DNA of 29,351 bases from UBA7446 sp965657545 (GCA_965657545.1 CBFHOG010000016.1:1-29351), one strand, 5' to 3'. Positions 17,313-26,597 are shown, counted from the first letter of the stretch. Numbers and translations: made by a program. The notes: a model not told the origin generated them from the sequence alone.

Positions 17313-18137
17313 ATGGAAGAAAAAAGCATGTCTTTTTTAGGACACTTAGAAGAGCTTCGCTGGCATCTTATTCGGAGTATTTTAGCTATTGTTATTGCAG
17401 GGGGATTGGCATTTCTCGCAAAAGACTTCATATTTGATTATTTACTTTTTGGTCCAAAAAAACAAGATTTCCCCACCTACAAATGGCTTTGTAGTGCAGC
17501 CCAAACACTTGGCTTTGACGAAGGATTTTGTCTAGATGAATTACCCTTCAGAGTACAAAGTCGTACAGTAGCAGGGCAATTTTCTGCACATATTTGGACT
17601 TCTATAACAGCTGGTTTTATTATTGCATTCCCGTATGTGATTTACCAATTATGGTTGTTTATTAGCCCGGGGTTATTAAAAAGTGAGCGCCGTCAAGCAC
17701 GTGGGTTTATTTTTATTTCATCGCTTTTATTTTTCACAGGTGTCTTATTTGGATATTTTGTCATCACACCACTTTCCTTACGATTTTTAGGAACATATAG
17801 TGTCAGTGCTGAAATTTTTAACGATTTTGATTTAAGCAGCTATACTGCCTTAATCCGAGCTTCTGTTTTGTCAGCAGGATTTATTTTTGAACTTCCAATT
17901 TTGGTTTATTTTCTAACTAAAATTGGGCTAATCACGCCTGAACTTATGCGGAAATATCGCAAAATTTCATTGGTGCTTGTGCTTACCCTTTCGGCAATTA
18001 TAACACCACCAGATATCGCAAGTCAAATTATTGTCGCTATTCCCATTATGATTTTATATGAAGTGAGTATATTTATTTCAAAATCTATTACAAAGAGAAG
18101 TAAACAAAAACCAAAAACACCTGCTGCACAATCATGA
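17313..18137 (+). CDS. tatC: twin-arginine translocase subunit TatC
   Basis: TatC is the integral-membrane receptor that recognises twin-arginine signal peptides and, with TatA, exports folded proteins. This 274-residue protein has the family N-terminus FLGHLEELRWHLIRS, about six transmembrane helices and PELMRKYRK before the fifth helix. The periplasmic loop after helix 1 (about 45-85) is longer than in E. coli and contains two cysteine residues in the segment WLCSAAQTLGFDEGFCLDE (18 residues), usual in flavobacterial TatC. The C-terminal tail is basic. TatA is not in the window. It lies one base after kdsD and overlaps lptB by four bases (ATGA), so translational coupling is likely. Confidence 0.97.
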   Translation: MEEKSMSFLGHLEELRWHLIRSILAIVIAGGLAFLAKDFIFDYLLFGPKKQDFPTYKWLCSAAQTLGFDEGFCLDELPFRVQSRTVAGQFSAHIWTSITAGFIIAFPYVIYQLWLFISPGLLKSERRQARGFIFISSLLFFTGVLFGYFVITPLSLRFLGTYSVSAEIFNDFDLSSYTALIRASVLSAGFIFELPILVYFLTKIGLITPELMRKYRKISLVLVLTLSAIITPPDIASQIIVAIPIMILYEVSIFISKSITKRSKQKPKTPAAQS

Positions 18138-18874
18138 AGTTACACGCAAACAACATTACCAAAACCTACCGAGGAAGAAAAGTTGTAAACGAAGTTTCTG
18201 TAACCGTTGAACAAGGAGAAATTGTAGGTTTATTGGGTCCGAATGGTGCTGGAAAAACCACCTCCTTTTATATGATTGTAGGACTGATTAAACCTTTGAC
18301 TGGGCATATTTATTTGGATAATACTGACATAACGCATTATCCCATGTATAAGCGTGCGCAAAATGGAATTGGATATTTAGCACAAGAAGCCTCTGTGTTT
18401 CGTAAGCTAACCGTAGAGCAAAACATCAAAAGCGTATTAGAACTCACCGATTTGTCAGTCGCAGAACAAAAAGAAAAGACAGAAGCCCTTTTGGATGAAT
18501 TTGGATTACAACATATTCGTAAAAGTCGTGGAGATTTACTTTCGGGTGGTGAAAGAAGACGTACCGAAATTGCACGCGCCTTGGCTACAGATCCAAAATT
18601 TGTACTATTAGATGAGCCTTTTGCAGGGGTAGATCCTGTTGCCGTAGAAGACATTCAGAAAATTGTGGCACATCTCAAAAAACGAAACATTGGTATTTTG
18701 ATTACCGACCATAATGTACAAGAAACACTCGCCATTACCGACCGAACATATCTTATGTTTGAAGGGAAAATTCTAAAAGCAGGAAAACCAAAAGAACTTG
18801 CTGAAGACGAAATGGTACGCAAAGTATATTTGGGACAAAACTTTGAACTTAGAACAAAGAAACTCAGTCTTTAA
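18134..18874 (+). CDS. lptB: LPS export ABC transporter ATPase LptB
   Basis: This 246-residue ATPase powers extraction of lipopolysaccharide from the inner membrane with LptF and LptG. Walker A GPNGAGKTT lies near 35-43 and the signature LSGGERRR near 135. Walker B FVLLDEPFAGVDP lies near 157, and the motif ITDHNVQETL near 190 is typical of LptB. It is soluble, with no membrane segment. Length is standard. The start codon overlaps the tatC stop. LptF/G/C are not in the window, but kdsD at the head of the operon fits an LPS role. The last 11 bp overlap the convergent phosphatidyltransferase gene. Confidence 0.96.
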   Translation: MKLHANNITKTYRGRKVVNEVSVTVEQGEIVGLLGPNGAGKTTSFYMIVGLIKPLTGHIYLDNTDITHYPMYKRAQNGIGYLAQEASVFRKLTVEQNIKSVLELTDLSVAEQKEKTEALLDEFGLQHIRKSRGDLLSGGERRRTEIARALATDPKFVLLDEPFAGVDPVAVEDIQKIVAHLKKRNIGILITDHNVQETLAITDRTYLMFEGKILKAGKPKELAEDEMVRKVYLGQNFELRTKKLSL

Positions 18875-19529
18875 GCTTCATATAAATTACCCCAAAAAAA
18901 ACATACGCTAGAACTATTATAGACAAAGACGCTGACCTAAACCAAAGCAAAATAGGGAGAGAACTAATCGCAAAAGTAACTGCAAAAGCAGTTGGTTTTC
19001 CATCGACTAATTTTTGACTTGGCAACATCCATTTAGAAACCATAAGCACTGCTAAAAGACCAACAAAACCAACCACCAATAAATAGGGTATATCGAAAGG
19101 GATAAATGGAATTCCCACCACAAAAAGGGCAAAAGCAGGAGTGGGCATTCCCTCAAAATCCAATTGAGATGAAGACGTGATATTAAAGCGTCCTAATCGA
19201 TAGACTGCTGCTAAAGTAACGACAAAACCCAACAGTGAGAACGGAGTCAATTCATAAGGTAGGTGTTCATTCAAGTATTCATATATGATAAATCCTGGAA
19301 CTACACCAAAAGAAATAACATCACAAAGCGAATCTAATTGCTTGCCTATTTCGGAAGTTACTTGTAGCGCTCGAGCAACCATACCATCAATACTGTCAAA
19401 AAATACACCAACCAGAACCCATATAAGCGTCATCAATGAATTCCCTTCAATAGCAGATACGAGTGCCAAGCAACCAGAAAATCCGTTGAGTAGCGTAAGT
19501 ATATTCGGAATTGATTTAATGATTTTCAT
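18864..19529 (-). CDS. pssA: CDP-alcohol phosphatidyltransferase, probable phosphatidylserine synthase
   Basis: This 221-residue membrane enzyme transfers a phosphatidyl group from CDP-diacylglycerol to an alcohol, probably serine. The full family motif is present: Asp48-Gly49, Ala52-Arg53, Gly62, Asp66 and Asp70 in the spacing D-G-x2-A-R-x8-G-x3-D-x3-D. The N-terminal KSIPNILTLLNGFSGCLA is typical of the PssA branch, and the rest is about six to eight membrane helices. Substrate assignment to serine rests on this resemblance and is less sure than the family. Divergent from lnt across 56 bp; TAAGTTTG at 19562-19555 could be its -7 element, but no TTG is correctly placed. Confidence 0.9.
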   Translation of the reverse strand: MKIIKSIPNILTLLNGFSGCLALVSAIEGNSLMTLIWVLVGVFFDSIDGMVARALQVTSEIGKQLDSLCDVISFGVVPGFIIYEYLNEHLPYELTPFSLLGFVVTLAAVYRLGRFNITSSSQLDFEGMPTPAFALFVVGIPFIPFDIPYLLVVGFVGLLAVLMVSKWMLPSQKLVDGKPTAFAVTFAISSLPILLWFRSASLSIIVLAYVFFGVIYMKLKD

Positions 19530-19585
19530 ACATAAAGTTTTGGTTAAGCCTACGCAAACTTATACAATAATTGTAATTTCGCCCC

Positions 19586-21145
19586 ATGCCAAAGAAAATT
19601 TATGCCGCCCTACTGTTTGGAACTCTGTTAGGGTTAGCGTGGCCGACATGGGGATTTGCTCCCTTGCTTTTTATTGCGCTAGTTCCGCTGCTGTGGTTTC
19701 TTCAGTCAAGTAAAAAAACTTCTTTTTGGAGATTTTCTGGAGGTGTTTATTTTGGTTTTTTTATTTGGAACGCACTAACAACTTGGTGGCTGTGGAATTC
19801 CACCATATTCGGTATGTTTTTCGCCATGATTGTCAATTCATTGCTTATGACACTTGTCATGGTATTATGGAGGCGTGTTGATCGAAAATTAGGACAAAAA
19901 GCAGGATTTATATTTTTACCTTTTGCTTGGATTTGCTTTGAAAAAATGCATTTGGTTTGGGACTTTTCTTGGCCATGGTTAAATCTTGGAAATGGGTTTG
20001 CAGCACAGCCCAACTGGGTGCAATGGTACGAATACACCGGAAGTTTTGGTGGAACACTTTGGATTTGGATTGTCAATATTATGATGTATTTCGCCATTAA
20101 AAAATACATGGTCAGTAAAAAAGTTATTTCTTTTTTAAAACCCATTTTATTTGTTGCGACACCATTAATATGTTCTTATCTCATCTTTTATCAATTTGAA
20201 TCAGAACAAAACAAGGCGCTAACGGTTTCCGTTGTGCAACCAAATATTGATCCATACAACGAAAAATATGATCTTTCGCAACAGCAACTTTACAACAACC
20301 TACTCGCTCAAATAACACCCGAACTAAATAAAAACCCCAAACTAATTGTTACGCCAGAAACGTATTTTTCAGAAGGCGCGGGCAAAGATTTATCCAAATT
20401 TGAGCAAAGCAAATTGTACCGTGATTTACTTACGTTATCCACCAAACACGACACACAATTTTTGCATGGCATCCAATTTTATAACATCTACAACAATAAA
20501 AATAAAACCAAAACTGCCAATGATTTACGGGATGGCAATTGGGCAGATTTTTATAACAGTGCCTTTTTAACAGACAGCACTGGGGTTCATGTCTATCACA
20601 AATCAAAACTTGTGGTGGGTGTAGAAACCCTACCCTATCGCAACATTGTTGAGCCACTACTAGGGAATGTAATGCTGGATTTTGGAGGAACAATTTACGT
20701 TCGAGCAACGCAAAATTATAGAGAAGCCTTTCCATTATACGGCGGTATGAAGGTTGGTCCAATTATTTGTTACGAATCGGTATATGGAGCGTTTGTAACG
20801 GGTTATGTAAGGGCAGGCGCAAATGTATTGGCCATAATGACAAACGATGCGTGGTGGGGAAATACGCCCGGACACAAACAACATTTAGCCTATGCCCGCT
20901 TGCGGGCTATTGAAACAAGAAGACCAATTGTTAGGGCAGCCAATACTGGTATTTCTGGCTTTATTACGCCTCTTGGAAAAGTATCCTCTCGACTTGAATA
21001 TAACACCAAAGGGGTCCTTACTGAAAATATTATTCCACAAACAAAAATCACGATTTATGTGCAATATGGTGATTATATTTTCCGTCTAGGTGCATTTCTA
21101 ACTGCTTTTATTTTACTTTTCACATTTGCTCGCAGGAAAAATTGA
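19586..21145 (+). CDS. lnt: apolipoprotein N-acyltransferase
   Basis: Lnt adds the third acyl chain to the N-terminal Cys of lipoproteins, the final maturation step in the inner membrane. This 519-residue protein has an N-terminal block of about five membrane helices (1-215), a carbon-nitrogen hydrolase domain (about 220-490) and a last membrane helix near the C-terminus. The catalytic triad is visible: Glu in TPETYFSEG near 258, Lys in YHKSKLV near 339, and Cys in IICYESVYG near 395. MTNDAWWGNTPG and RAIETRRPIVRAANTGISG are further family segments. Length fits. Lipoproteins it could act on here include Dcp and the DUF1573 protein. Confidence 0.96.
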   Translation: MPKKIYAALLFGTLLGLAWPTWGFAPLLFIALVPLLWFLQSSKKTSFWRFSGGVYFGFFIWNALTTWWLWNSTIFGMFFAMIVNSLLMTLVMVLWRRVDRKLGQKAGFIFLPFAWICFEKMHLVWDFSWPWLNLGNGFAAQPNWVQWYEYTGSFGGTLWIWIVNIMMYFAIKKYMVSKKVISFLKPILFVATPLICSYLIFYQFESEQNKALTVSVVQPNIDPYNEKYDLSQQQLYNNLLAQITPELNKNPKLIVTPETYFSEGAGKDLSKFEQSKLYRDLLTLSTKHDTQFLHGIQFYNIYNNKNKTKTANDLRDGNWADFYNSAFLTDSTGVHVYHKSKLVVGVETLPYRNIVEPLLGNVMLDFGGTIYVRATQNYREAFPLYGGMKVGPIICYESVYGAFVTGYVRAGANVLAIMTNDAWWGNTPGHKQHLAYARLRAIETRRPIVRAANTGISGFITPLGKVSSRLEYNTKGVLTENIIPQTKITIYVQYGDYIFRLGAFLTAFILLFTFARRKN

Positions 21146-21183
21146 AAAGTTTTGAAAATGAGTGATTTAGCCAAGAAAAGTTT

Positions 21184-21212
21184 TTGCACATCGTTTAAGT
21201 TGTGTACTTTTG
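21184..21212 (+). promoter_or_regulatory. promoter of the cobalamin adenosyltransferase gene
   Basis: TTG (21184-21186), an 18-base spacer and TACTTTTG (21205-21212) match the Bacteroidota consensus exactly. Transcription would start near 21219, 13 bases before the ATG. Confidence 0.8.
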
Positions 21213-21231
21213 ATGAGCTAAATTTCTTGCT

Positions 21232-21777
21232 ATGAAAATTTACACCAAAACGGGTGATGAAGGAAACACATCGCTCATTGGAGGCTACCGCGTCTCAAAA
21301 AGCGACTTACGTATAGAATCCTACGGCACAGTAGATGAATTAAATTCATGGTTAGGACTCATTGCAGAATACCTACCCAAAGAACGCCTTTCGGAAATCC
21401 AACGCATACAACATCAACTTTTTTCTGTAGGTGCCCAACTTGCAAGTAAGTCTAGCGAACAGAAACGTCCTTTTTCGGTTATTACTGAAAATGATGTTGC
21501 AGAACTAGAAAAACATATTGACTATTACGAAGCTTTGCTTCCCAAAATGACACATTTCATTCTTCCTGGCGGTTCTAAGGCTTCTTCGCAAACGCATATT
21601 GCGCGTTGCGTTTGCCGTAGAGCAGAGCGTATTGTGGTCCAACTGAGTCGTGTTGATTTTGTAGATAAAACTCTTTTAGTCTATCTCAACAGGTTATCAG
21701 ACTACTTATTTTGCCTTGCTAGAGCCTTTACTTTTTGGGAAGAAAAGGAAGAAATTAAATGGATTCCAAATGCCTAA
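21232..21777 (+). CDS. cob(I)alamin adenosyltransferase, PduO type
   Basis: This 181-residue enzyme transfers the adenosyl group of ATP to cob(I)alamin, making adenosylcobalamin for enzymes such as methylmalonyl-CoA mutase. The N-terminal ATP-binding motif TKTGDEGNTSLIGG (4-17) and RIESYGTVDELNSWLG follow the PduO pattern. So does the late helix with RCVCRRAERIV (about 125-135) and the terminal LNRLSDYLFCLAR. The fold is a trimeric helical bundle. No corrin-synthesis genes are nearby, so salvage of imported cobalamin is a reasonable guess. It has its own promoter. pduO or cobO-type symbols are used for this family; I leave the symbol empty. Confidence 0.94.
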   Translation: MKIYTKTGDEGNTSLIGGYRVSKSDLRIESYGTVDELNSWLGLIAEYLPKERLSEIQRIQHQLFSVGAQLASKSSEQKRPFSVITENDVAELEKHIDYYEALLPKMTHFILPGGSKASSQTHIARCVCRRAERIVVQLSRVDFVDKTLLVYLNRLSDYLFCLARAFTFWEEKEEIKWIPNA

Positions 21778-21785
21778 TTTTTTAC

Positions 21786-21815
21786 TTGCACAATTGCGAT
21801 AAAAAATTATTTTTG
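21786..21815 (+). promoter_or_regulatory. promoter of the DUF2795 gene
   Basis: TTG (21786-21788), a 19-base spacer and TATTTTTG (21808-21815) match the consensus exactly, with a start expected near 21822 and the ATG at 21838. Confidence 0.8.
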
Positions 21816-21837
21816 CAAGACTAAAAAACGAAACTTT

Positions 21838-22062
21838 ATGTACTGGACATTAGAACTTGCATCTTATTTGAGTGACGCCCCTTGGCCAGCAAATAAAGAT
21901 GAACTTATTGATTACGCTATTCGTACAGGCGCACCACTTGAGGTGGTAGAAAACCTTCAAGCCATTGAAGACGAAGGAGGTGAAATTTACGAAGTCATAC
22001 AAGAAATTTGGCCTGATTATCCCACAGACGAAGATTATCTGTGGAACGAAGACGAATACTAG
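21838..22062 (+). CDS. small DUF2795 family protein
   Basis: This 74-residue acidic protein starts MYWTLELASYLSDAPWP and continues with a compact helical domain (KDELIDYAIRTGAPLEVVENL) and an Asp/Glu/Tyr-rich tail ending WNEDEY. It matches the DUF2795 family, whose function is not known; no catalytic motif is visible. It is soluble. It has its own promoter directly upstream and sits between the adenosyltransferase and secA genes. Cotranscription with secA is possible, although secA also has a promoter in the 58-bp gap. Confidence 0.85.
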   Translation: MYWTLELASYLSDAPWPANKDELIDYAIRTGAPLEVVENLQAIEDEGGEIYEVIQEIWPDYPTDEDYLWNEDEY

Positions 22063-22069
22063 TGTTTCG

Positions 22070-22101
22070 TTGTTTTGATAGCCGTTTTTTCCTTACTTTT
22101 G
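22070..22101 (+). promoter_or_regulatory. secA promoter
   Basis: TTG (22070-22072), a 21-base spacer and TACTTTTG (22094-22101) match the consensus. Transcription would start near 22108, leaving about 13 bases before the secA ATG. Confidence 0.75.
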
Positions 22102-22120
22102 GATTCCTAGATTCTTTCCT

Positions 22121-25100
22121 ATGAGTGTATTAAGCGGGATATTAAAAACTTTTGTCGGAGATAAAGCCAAAAAAGACCTTAAAGGTTTGTATCCCTTGGT
22201 GGATAAAATTCATCAAGCCTCACAGGGATTAAGTTCCCTTTCTCATGACGAGTTACGCGCCAAAACAACTGAATTCAAACAACATATTGCTGATATTCGT
22301 AAGCCTCTTTTTGATGAAATTGAAGCGATTAAAACCAAAATTGACACCCTTTCCGATCTTGACGAAAAAGAGTCACTTTACGCTGATATTGATCGTATTA
22401 CAAGCCAAGCACACGATGAGGTTGCAGCTTACCTAGACAGCATTCTTCCTGAGGCATTTGCTGTTGTTAAAGAAACCGCAAAACGATTTAAAGACAACGA
22501 ACTAATAGAGGTTACAGCAACCCCTTTTGACCGCACCATATCTGCTACAAAAACCAATGTAAAAATTAAATCCGATAAAGCCTTATGGGCAAACTCTTGG
22601 GACGCCGCAGGGAAATCGGTTACTTGGGACATGGTACATTACGATGTGCAATTGGTTGGTGGTATCGTATTGCATCAAGGTAAAATTGCAGAAATGCAAA
22701 CAGGTGAAGGAAAAACTTTGGTGGCTACCCTGCCCGTTTATCTAAATGCACTTTCAGGTTCCGGTGTTCATTTGGTAACCGTTAATGACTATTTGGCAAA
22801 ACGTGATAGCGCTTGGATGGCTCCCATATTCGAATTTCACGGATTAACTGTAGATTGCATTGATTATCATCAACCCAATTCCGAGGCGCGAAGAAATGCT
22901 TATAAAGCGGATATTACGTACGGGACAAACAACGAATTTGGCTTTGATTATCTACGTGATAACATGGCTCATGCCATAGATGATTTGGTGCAACGACCGC
23001 ATAATTACGCCATTGTAGATGAAGTAGATTCCGTTTTGGTAGATGATGCGCGTACACCACTTATTATTTCGGGTCCAGTTCCTGATGGCGATAGGCATGA
23101 ATTCCAATCGCTTAAACCACAAATTTCGGCATTGGTTTCGCAACAAAGACAACACCTTACAGCTGTACTTGCTGAAGCTAAAAAACTGATTAGTGATGGG
23201 GATACCAAAGAAGGTGGACTTTTGCTTTTAAGGGTGTTTCGTGGATTACCAAAAAACAAGGCACTCATTAAGTTTTTGAGTCAAGAGGGAATTCGGCAAT
23301 TACTGCAAAAAACTGAAGGTTTTTATATGCAAGACAACAACCGAGAAATGCCCAAAGTGGATGCCGATTTGTTGTTTGTAATCGATGAAAAAAACAACCA
23401 AATAGAACTCACAGATAAAGGAGTTGAATATTTATCTAAAGGTGATGATGATCCCAATTTCTTTGTACTTCCTGATTTGGGTGGAGCAATATCTGTCATT
23501 GAAAAAAAGGGATTGACTCCAGAAGAAGAGGCTGCAGAAAAAGAAATACTTTTTAAAGATTACAGTATTAAAAGCGAGCGCATTCACAGCATGAATCAGT
23601 TGCTGAAAGCATATACCCTTTTTGAAAAGGATGTTGCTTATGTGGTGATGGAAAATCAGGTGAAGATAGTGGATGAGCAAACGGGTCGAATCATGGATGG
23701 ACGTCGTTATTCTGACGGATTGCACCAAGCCATTGAAGCCAAAGAAAATGTAAAAATCGAAGCCGCAACTCAGACATTTGCTACCATCACATTGCAGAAC
23801 TACTTTCGTATGTACCGCAAACTTGCTGGAATGACAGGAACGGCAATCACTGAAGCTGGAGAGTTTTGGGAAATCTACAAATTAGACGTTGTTGAAATAC
23901 CAACCAACAGACCTATTGCTCGAAAAGACGAAAACGATCTTATTTATAAAACCAAACGCGAAAAGTATAATGCGGTCATTGATCATGTTACTTCCCTTTC
24001 ACAACAGGGAAGACCCGTGCTAATTGGTACTACTTCGGTAGAAATTTCTGAGCTTTTGAGCAGAATGCTCACCATTCGAAAAGTACCGCATAACGTACTT
24101 AATGCCAAACTGCATAAAAAAGAGGCGGATGTAGTTGCTGAAGCAGGAAAAGCAGGTATCGTAACAATTGCAACAAACATGGCAGGGCGTGGTACAGATA
24201 TCAAAATTAACGATGCTGTCAAAGAAGCAGGTGGACTTGCAATCGTGGGTACTGAACGTCACGATTCCAGGCGAGTTGACCGTCAGTTGCGTGGGCGCTC
24301 TGGACGTCAGGGAGACCCTGGAAGTTCACAGTTTTATGTATCGCTAGAAGATAATTTAATGCGATTGTTTGGATCAGAACGTATCTCCAAAATGATGGAC
24401 CGCATGGGACACAAAGAAGGAGAAGTTATCCAAGCGAGCATGATGACAAAATCTATAGAGCGAGCACAAAAGAAAGTAGAAGAAAACAACTTTGGCATTC
24501 GCAAGCGATTATTGGAGTATGACGATGTGATGAACGCGCAACGTGAAGTGATATACAAAAGGCGTTATAATGCCCTTAACGGGGAGCGTTTGCAAGTAGA
24601 TATTGCCAATATGCTTTATGATACTTGTGACCAAATTTGCGCCACTAATTTGGCAAATAAAGACTATAAGCAATTTGAATTTGAATTGATTCGATTGTTC
24701 TCTCTTACAAGTCCTGTGACGGCAGATAATTTTGAAAGTCAATCTGTTGAACAGCTTACGGAATTGGTATATCAAGCAGCATTAGCACACTATCAACAAA
24801 AAATGGAAGAAAACGCCAAGCGTGTCTTCCCTGTAATAAAGGACGTTTATCAAAATCCAAGCAATACCTTCAAACGTATTGTAGTTCCTTTTACAGACGG
24901 CATTCGCACTTTGAATGTAGTCAGTGATTTGGAAGATGCCTTTGAAAGTGAGGGCAAAAATTTGGTGCGTGATTTTGAAAAAAACATCAGCCTTGCCATT
25001 ATCGACGAGTCGTGGAAAGACCACCTTCGTAAAATGGATGAGCTCAAGCAATCGGTACAACTTGCTGTACACGAGCAAAAAGATCCCCTATTAATTTATA

Positions 25101-25483
25101 AGTTTGAATCGTTCGAGTTGTTCCGTGGGTTTATGGATAATGTCAATCGAGATATTATTTCTTTCTTATTTAAAGGAGAATTACCCACTCAAGATCCAAA
25201 TACGATACGTGAAGCACGATCTACAAGACGTAAAGAGCGCGTAAATATTTCGAAAGAAGAAGTACTCAATCAAGACCAACAAGCAATGCGTCAAGCCTCA
25301 CAACAATCTGGTGGTGCGCCAATGGAAAAGGCTGAAACCATTGTTCGTGAGCGTCCAAAAATTGGACGAAACGAACGTGTTGACATCCAACATGTAGTCA
25401 GTGGAGAGCGCAAAACAGTAAAGTTTAAACAAGCAGAACCCCTACTCGCCAAAGGCGAATGGGTGCTTATTGAAGACAACTAA
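22121..25483 (+). CDS. secA: preprotein translocase ATPase SecA
   Basis: SecA drives preproteins through SecYEG. This protein is 1120 residues against 901 in E. coli. Motif I MQTGEGKT is at 192-199 and DEVDSVLVDDARTPLIISG at 300-318. An insertion of roughly 130 residues (about 335-470) precedes the KAYTLFEKDVAYVV segment. The second nucleotide-binding fold carries MAGRGTDIKI near 686 and GRSGRQGDPGSSQFYVS near 725. The helical scaffold and wing follow. The long insertion is usual in Bacteroidota SecA. The C-terminus ends KAEPLL-type sequence and WVLIEDN; the zinc finger with Cys-x-Cys found in many SecA proteins is absent. It heads an operon with a glycosyltransferase and msrA. Confidence 0.97.
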   Translation: MSVLSGILKTFVGDKAKKDLKGLYPLVDKIHQASQGLSSLSHDELRAKTTEFKQHIADIRKPLFDEIEAIKTKIDTLSDLDEKESLYADIDRITSQAHDEVAAYLDSILPEAFAVVKETAKRFKDNELIEVTATPFDRTISATKTNVKIKSDKALWANSWDAAGKSVTWDMVHYDVQLVGGIVLHQGKIAEMQTGEGKTLVATLPVYLNALSGSGVHLVTVNDYLAKRDSAWMAPIFEFHGLTVDCIDYHQPNSEARRNAYKADITYGTNNEFGFDYLRDNMAHAIDDLVQRPHNYAIVDEVDSVLVDDARTPLIISGPVPDGDRHEFQSLKPQISALVSQQRQHLTAVLAEAKKLISDGDTKEGGLLLLRVFRGLPKNKALIKFLSQEGIRQLLQKTEGFYMQDNNREMPKVDADLLFVIDEKNNQIELTDKGVEYLSKGDDDPNFFVLPDLGGAISVIEKKGLTPEEEAAEKEILFKDYSIKSERIHSMNQLLKAYTLFEKDVAYVVMENQVKIVDEQTGRIMDGRRYSDGLHQAIEAKENVKIEAATQTFATITLQNYFRMYRKLAGMTGTAITEAGEFWEIYKLDVVEIPTNRPIARKDENDLIYKTKREKYNAVIDHVTSLSQQGRPVLIGTTSVEISELLSRMLTIRKVPHNVLNAKLHKKEADVVAEAGKAGIVTIATNMAGRGTDIKINDAVKEAGGLAIVGTERHDSRRVDRQLRGRSGRQGDPGSSQFYVSLEDNLMRLFGSERISKMMDRMGHKEGEVIQASMMTKSIERAQKKVEENNFGIRKRLLEYDDVMNAQREVIYKRRYNALNGERLQVDIANMLYDTCDQICATNLANKDYKQFEFELIRLFSLTSPVTADNFESQSVEQLTELVYQAALAHYQQKMEENAKRVFPVIKDVYQNPSNTFKRIVVPFTDGIRTLNVVSDLEDAFESEGKNLVRDFEKNISLAIIDESWKDHLRKMDELKQSVQLAVHEQKDPLLIYKFESFELFRGFMDNVNRDIISFLFKGELPTQDPNTIREARSTRRKERVNISKEEVLNQDQQAMRQASQQSGGAPMEKAETIVRERPKIGRNERVDIQHVVSGERKTVKFKQAEPLLAKGEWVLIEDN

Positions 25484-25484
25484 A

Positions 25485-26594
25485 ATGGTTGTTTTAATTG
25501 GTCCTGTTTCTCCTTTTCGTGGTGGTATAGCAGACACCAATAATTCCTTTGTTCAGACACTTATTGCACAAGGTGAAGAAGTTGTGGTTTTTTCTTTTTC
25601 AATACTATATCCTAAAGTATTATTCCCAGGAAAAACGCAATTTTCTGATGCAGCAACAAAACTTGATATTACATCACATCGAAAAATCAATATGCTTAAT
25701 CCACTAACATGGTGGAAGACAGCAAAACACATCAAAAAACTACAACCGAGCTTGGTTATTTTTAGGTATTGGACGCCTTGGCTCGCGCTCTGTTATCGAA
25801 CAATAGCAAGTCAACTTAAATGTAAAAAAATCGCCTGGGTGGATAATGCACTACCGCACGAAAGAAAATTAGCAGATACCGTGCTACTCAGCGCTTTTTT
25901 AGAAGGAATTGACGAGGTAATGTGCATGTCTGAAAAGGTTTCTAATGCTTTAAAAGAACATACAAAAAAGCCTATTCATACTTTTTTTCATCCCATAAAT
26001 ACACAGCTGCCAGAACCAATGGAAAAAGCTGAGGCATTAGTTGCATTGGGGTTGGAGGATACATTTGAATATATATTGTTTTTTGGATTGATTCGCCCTT
26101 ATAAAGGATTGGATATACTGATAAAAAGCCTACCGCAATTGCGACAAAAAAAACCACGAGCACGTGTTTTGATTGTGGGAGAACCATACGAATCCTTGAG
26201 AAAATATCGAGAACTGGCGTTTACTTTAAAAGTAGATGACATGCTTTTGTTTCATGATCGGTTTGTACCCACAGCTGATATTTCGATGTGGTTTTCGGCT
26301 TGTGATTGGGTCGTTCAACCCTATATTTCAGCTACACAAAGCGGCATCACTCCTATGGCAATTCATTTTGCCAAGCCTTCAATAGTCACCAATGTAGGGG
26401 GGCTTGCTGAAAGTGTAAATTCAAAAACAGGTATCGTTTCAGAAGCCAATCCAACAGCACTTTCAAAAAGTTTAATACATGCCTTAGAAAACACCAAGTC
26501 CTTTAGTGATGAAGCATCTTTTACGGTGCTAAAAAAAGAAAGAAGTTGGTACCGTTTTTATATATTATTTTCAAATACATTTTTAAAAAAATAA
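25485..26594 (+). CDS. GT4-like glycosyltransferase
   Basis: This 369-residue enzyme has the two-Rossmann GT-B fold: the N-terminus MVVLIGPVSPFRGGIADTN with a glycine-rich loop, and a second half with LFFGLIRPYKGLDILI, ARVLIVGEPY and DWVVQPYISATQSGITPMA. The usual E-x7-E motif is changed: Gln and Ala stand at the two Glu positions in ATQSGITPMAIHF. The acceptor is unknown; a polysaccharide or glycolipid role is likely. The frame can be read from a TTG inside secA (25470), but ATG 25485, one base after the secA stop, is a better start and starts exactly at the fold. msrA follows after three bases. Confidence 0.88.
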   Translation: MVVLIGPVSPFRGGIADTNNSFVQTLIAQGEEVVVFSFSILYPKVLFPGKTQFSDAATKLDITSHRKINMLNPLTWWKTAKHIKKLQPSLVIFRYWTPWLALCYRTIASQLKCKKIAWVDNALPHERKLADTVLLSAFLEGIDEVMCMSEKVSNALKEHTKKPIHTFFHPINTQLPEPMEKAEALVALGLEDTFEYILFFGLIRPYKGLDILIKSLPQLRQKKPRARVLIVGEPYESLRKYRELAFTLKVDDMLLFHDRFVPTADISMWFSACDWVVQPYISATQSGITPMAIHFAKPSIVTNVGGLAESVNSKTGIVSEANPTALSKSLIHALENTKSFSDEASFTVLKKERSWYRFYILFSNTFLKK

Positions 26595-26597
26595 GCT

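Noticed and set aside
22045..22071. AACGAA / TTCGTT stem after the DUF2795 gene as a terminator
   Set aside because: Six base pairs with a 15-base loop and no solid T-run; it also overlaps the secA -33 element.
25470..25484. TTG start of the glycosyltransferase inside secA
   Set aside because: It adds five residues and overlaps secA; the ATG one base after the secA stop is simpler.
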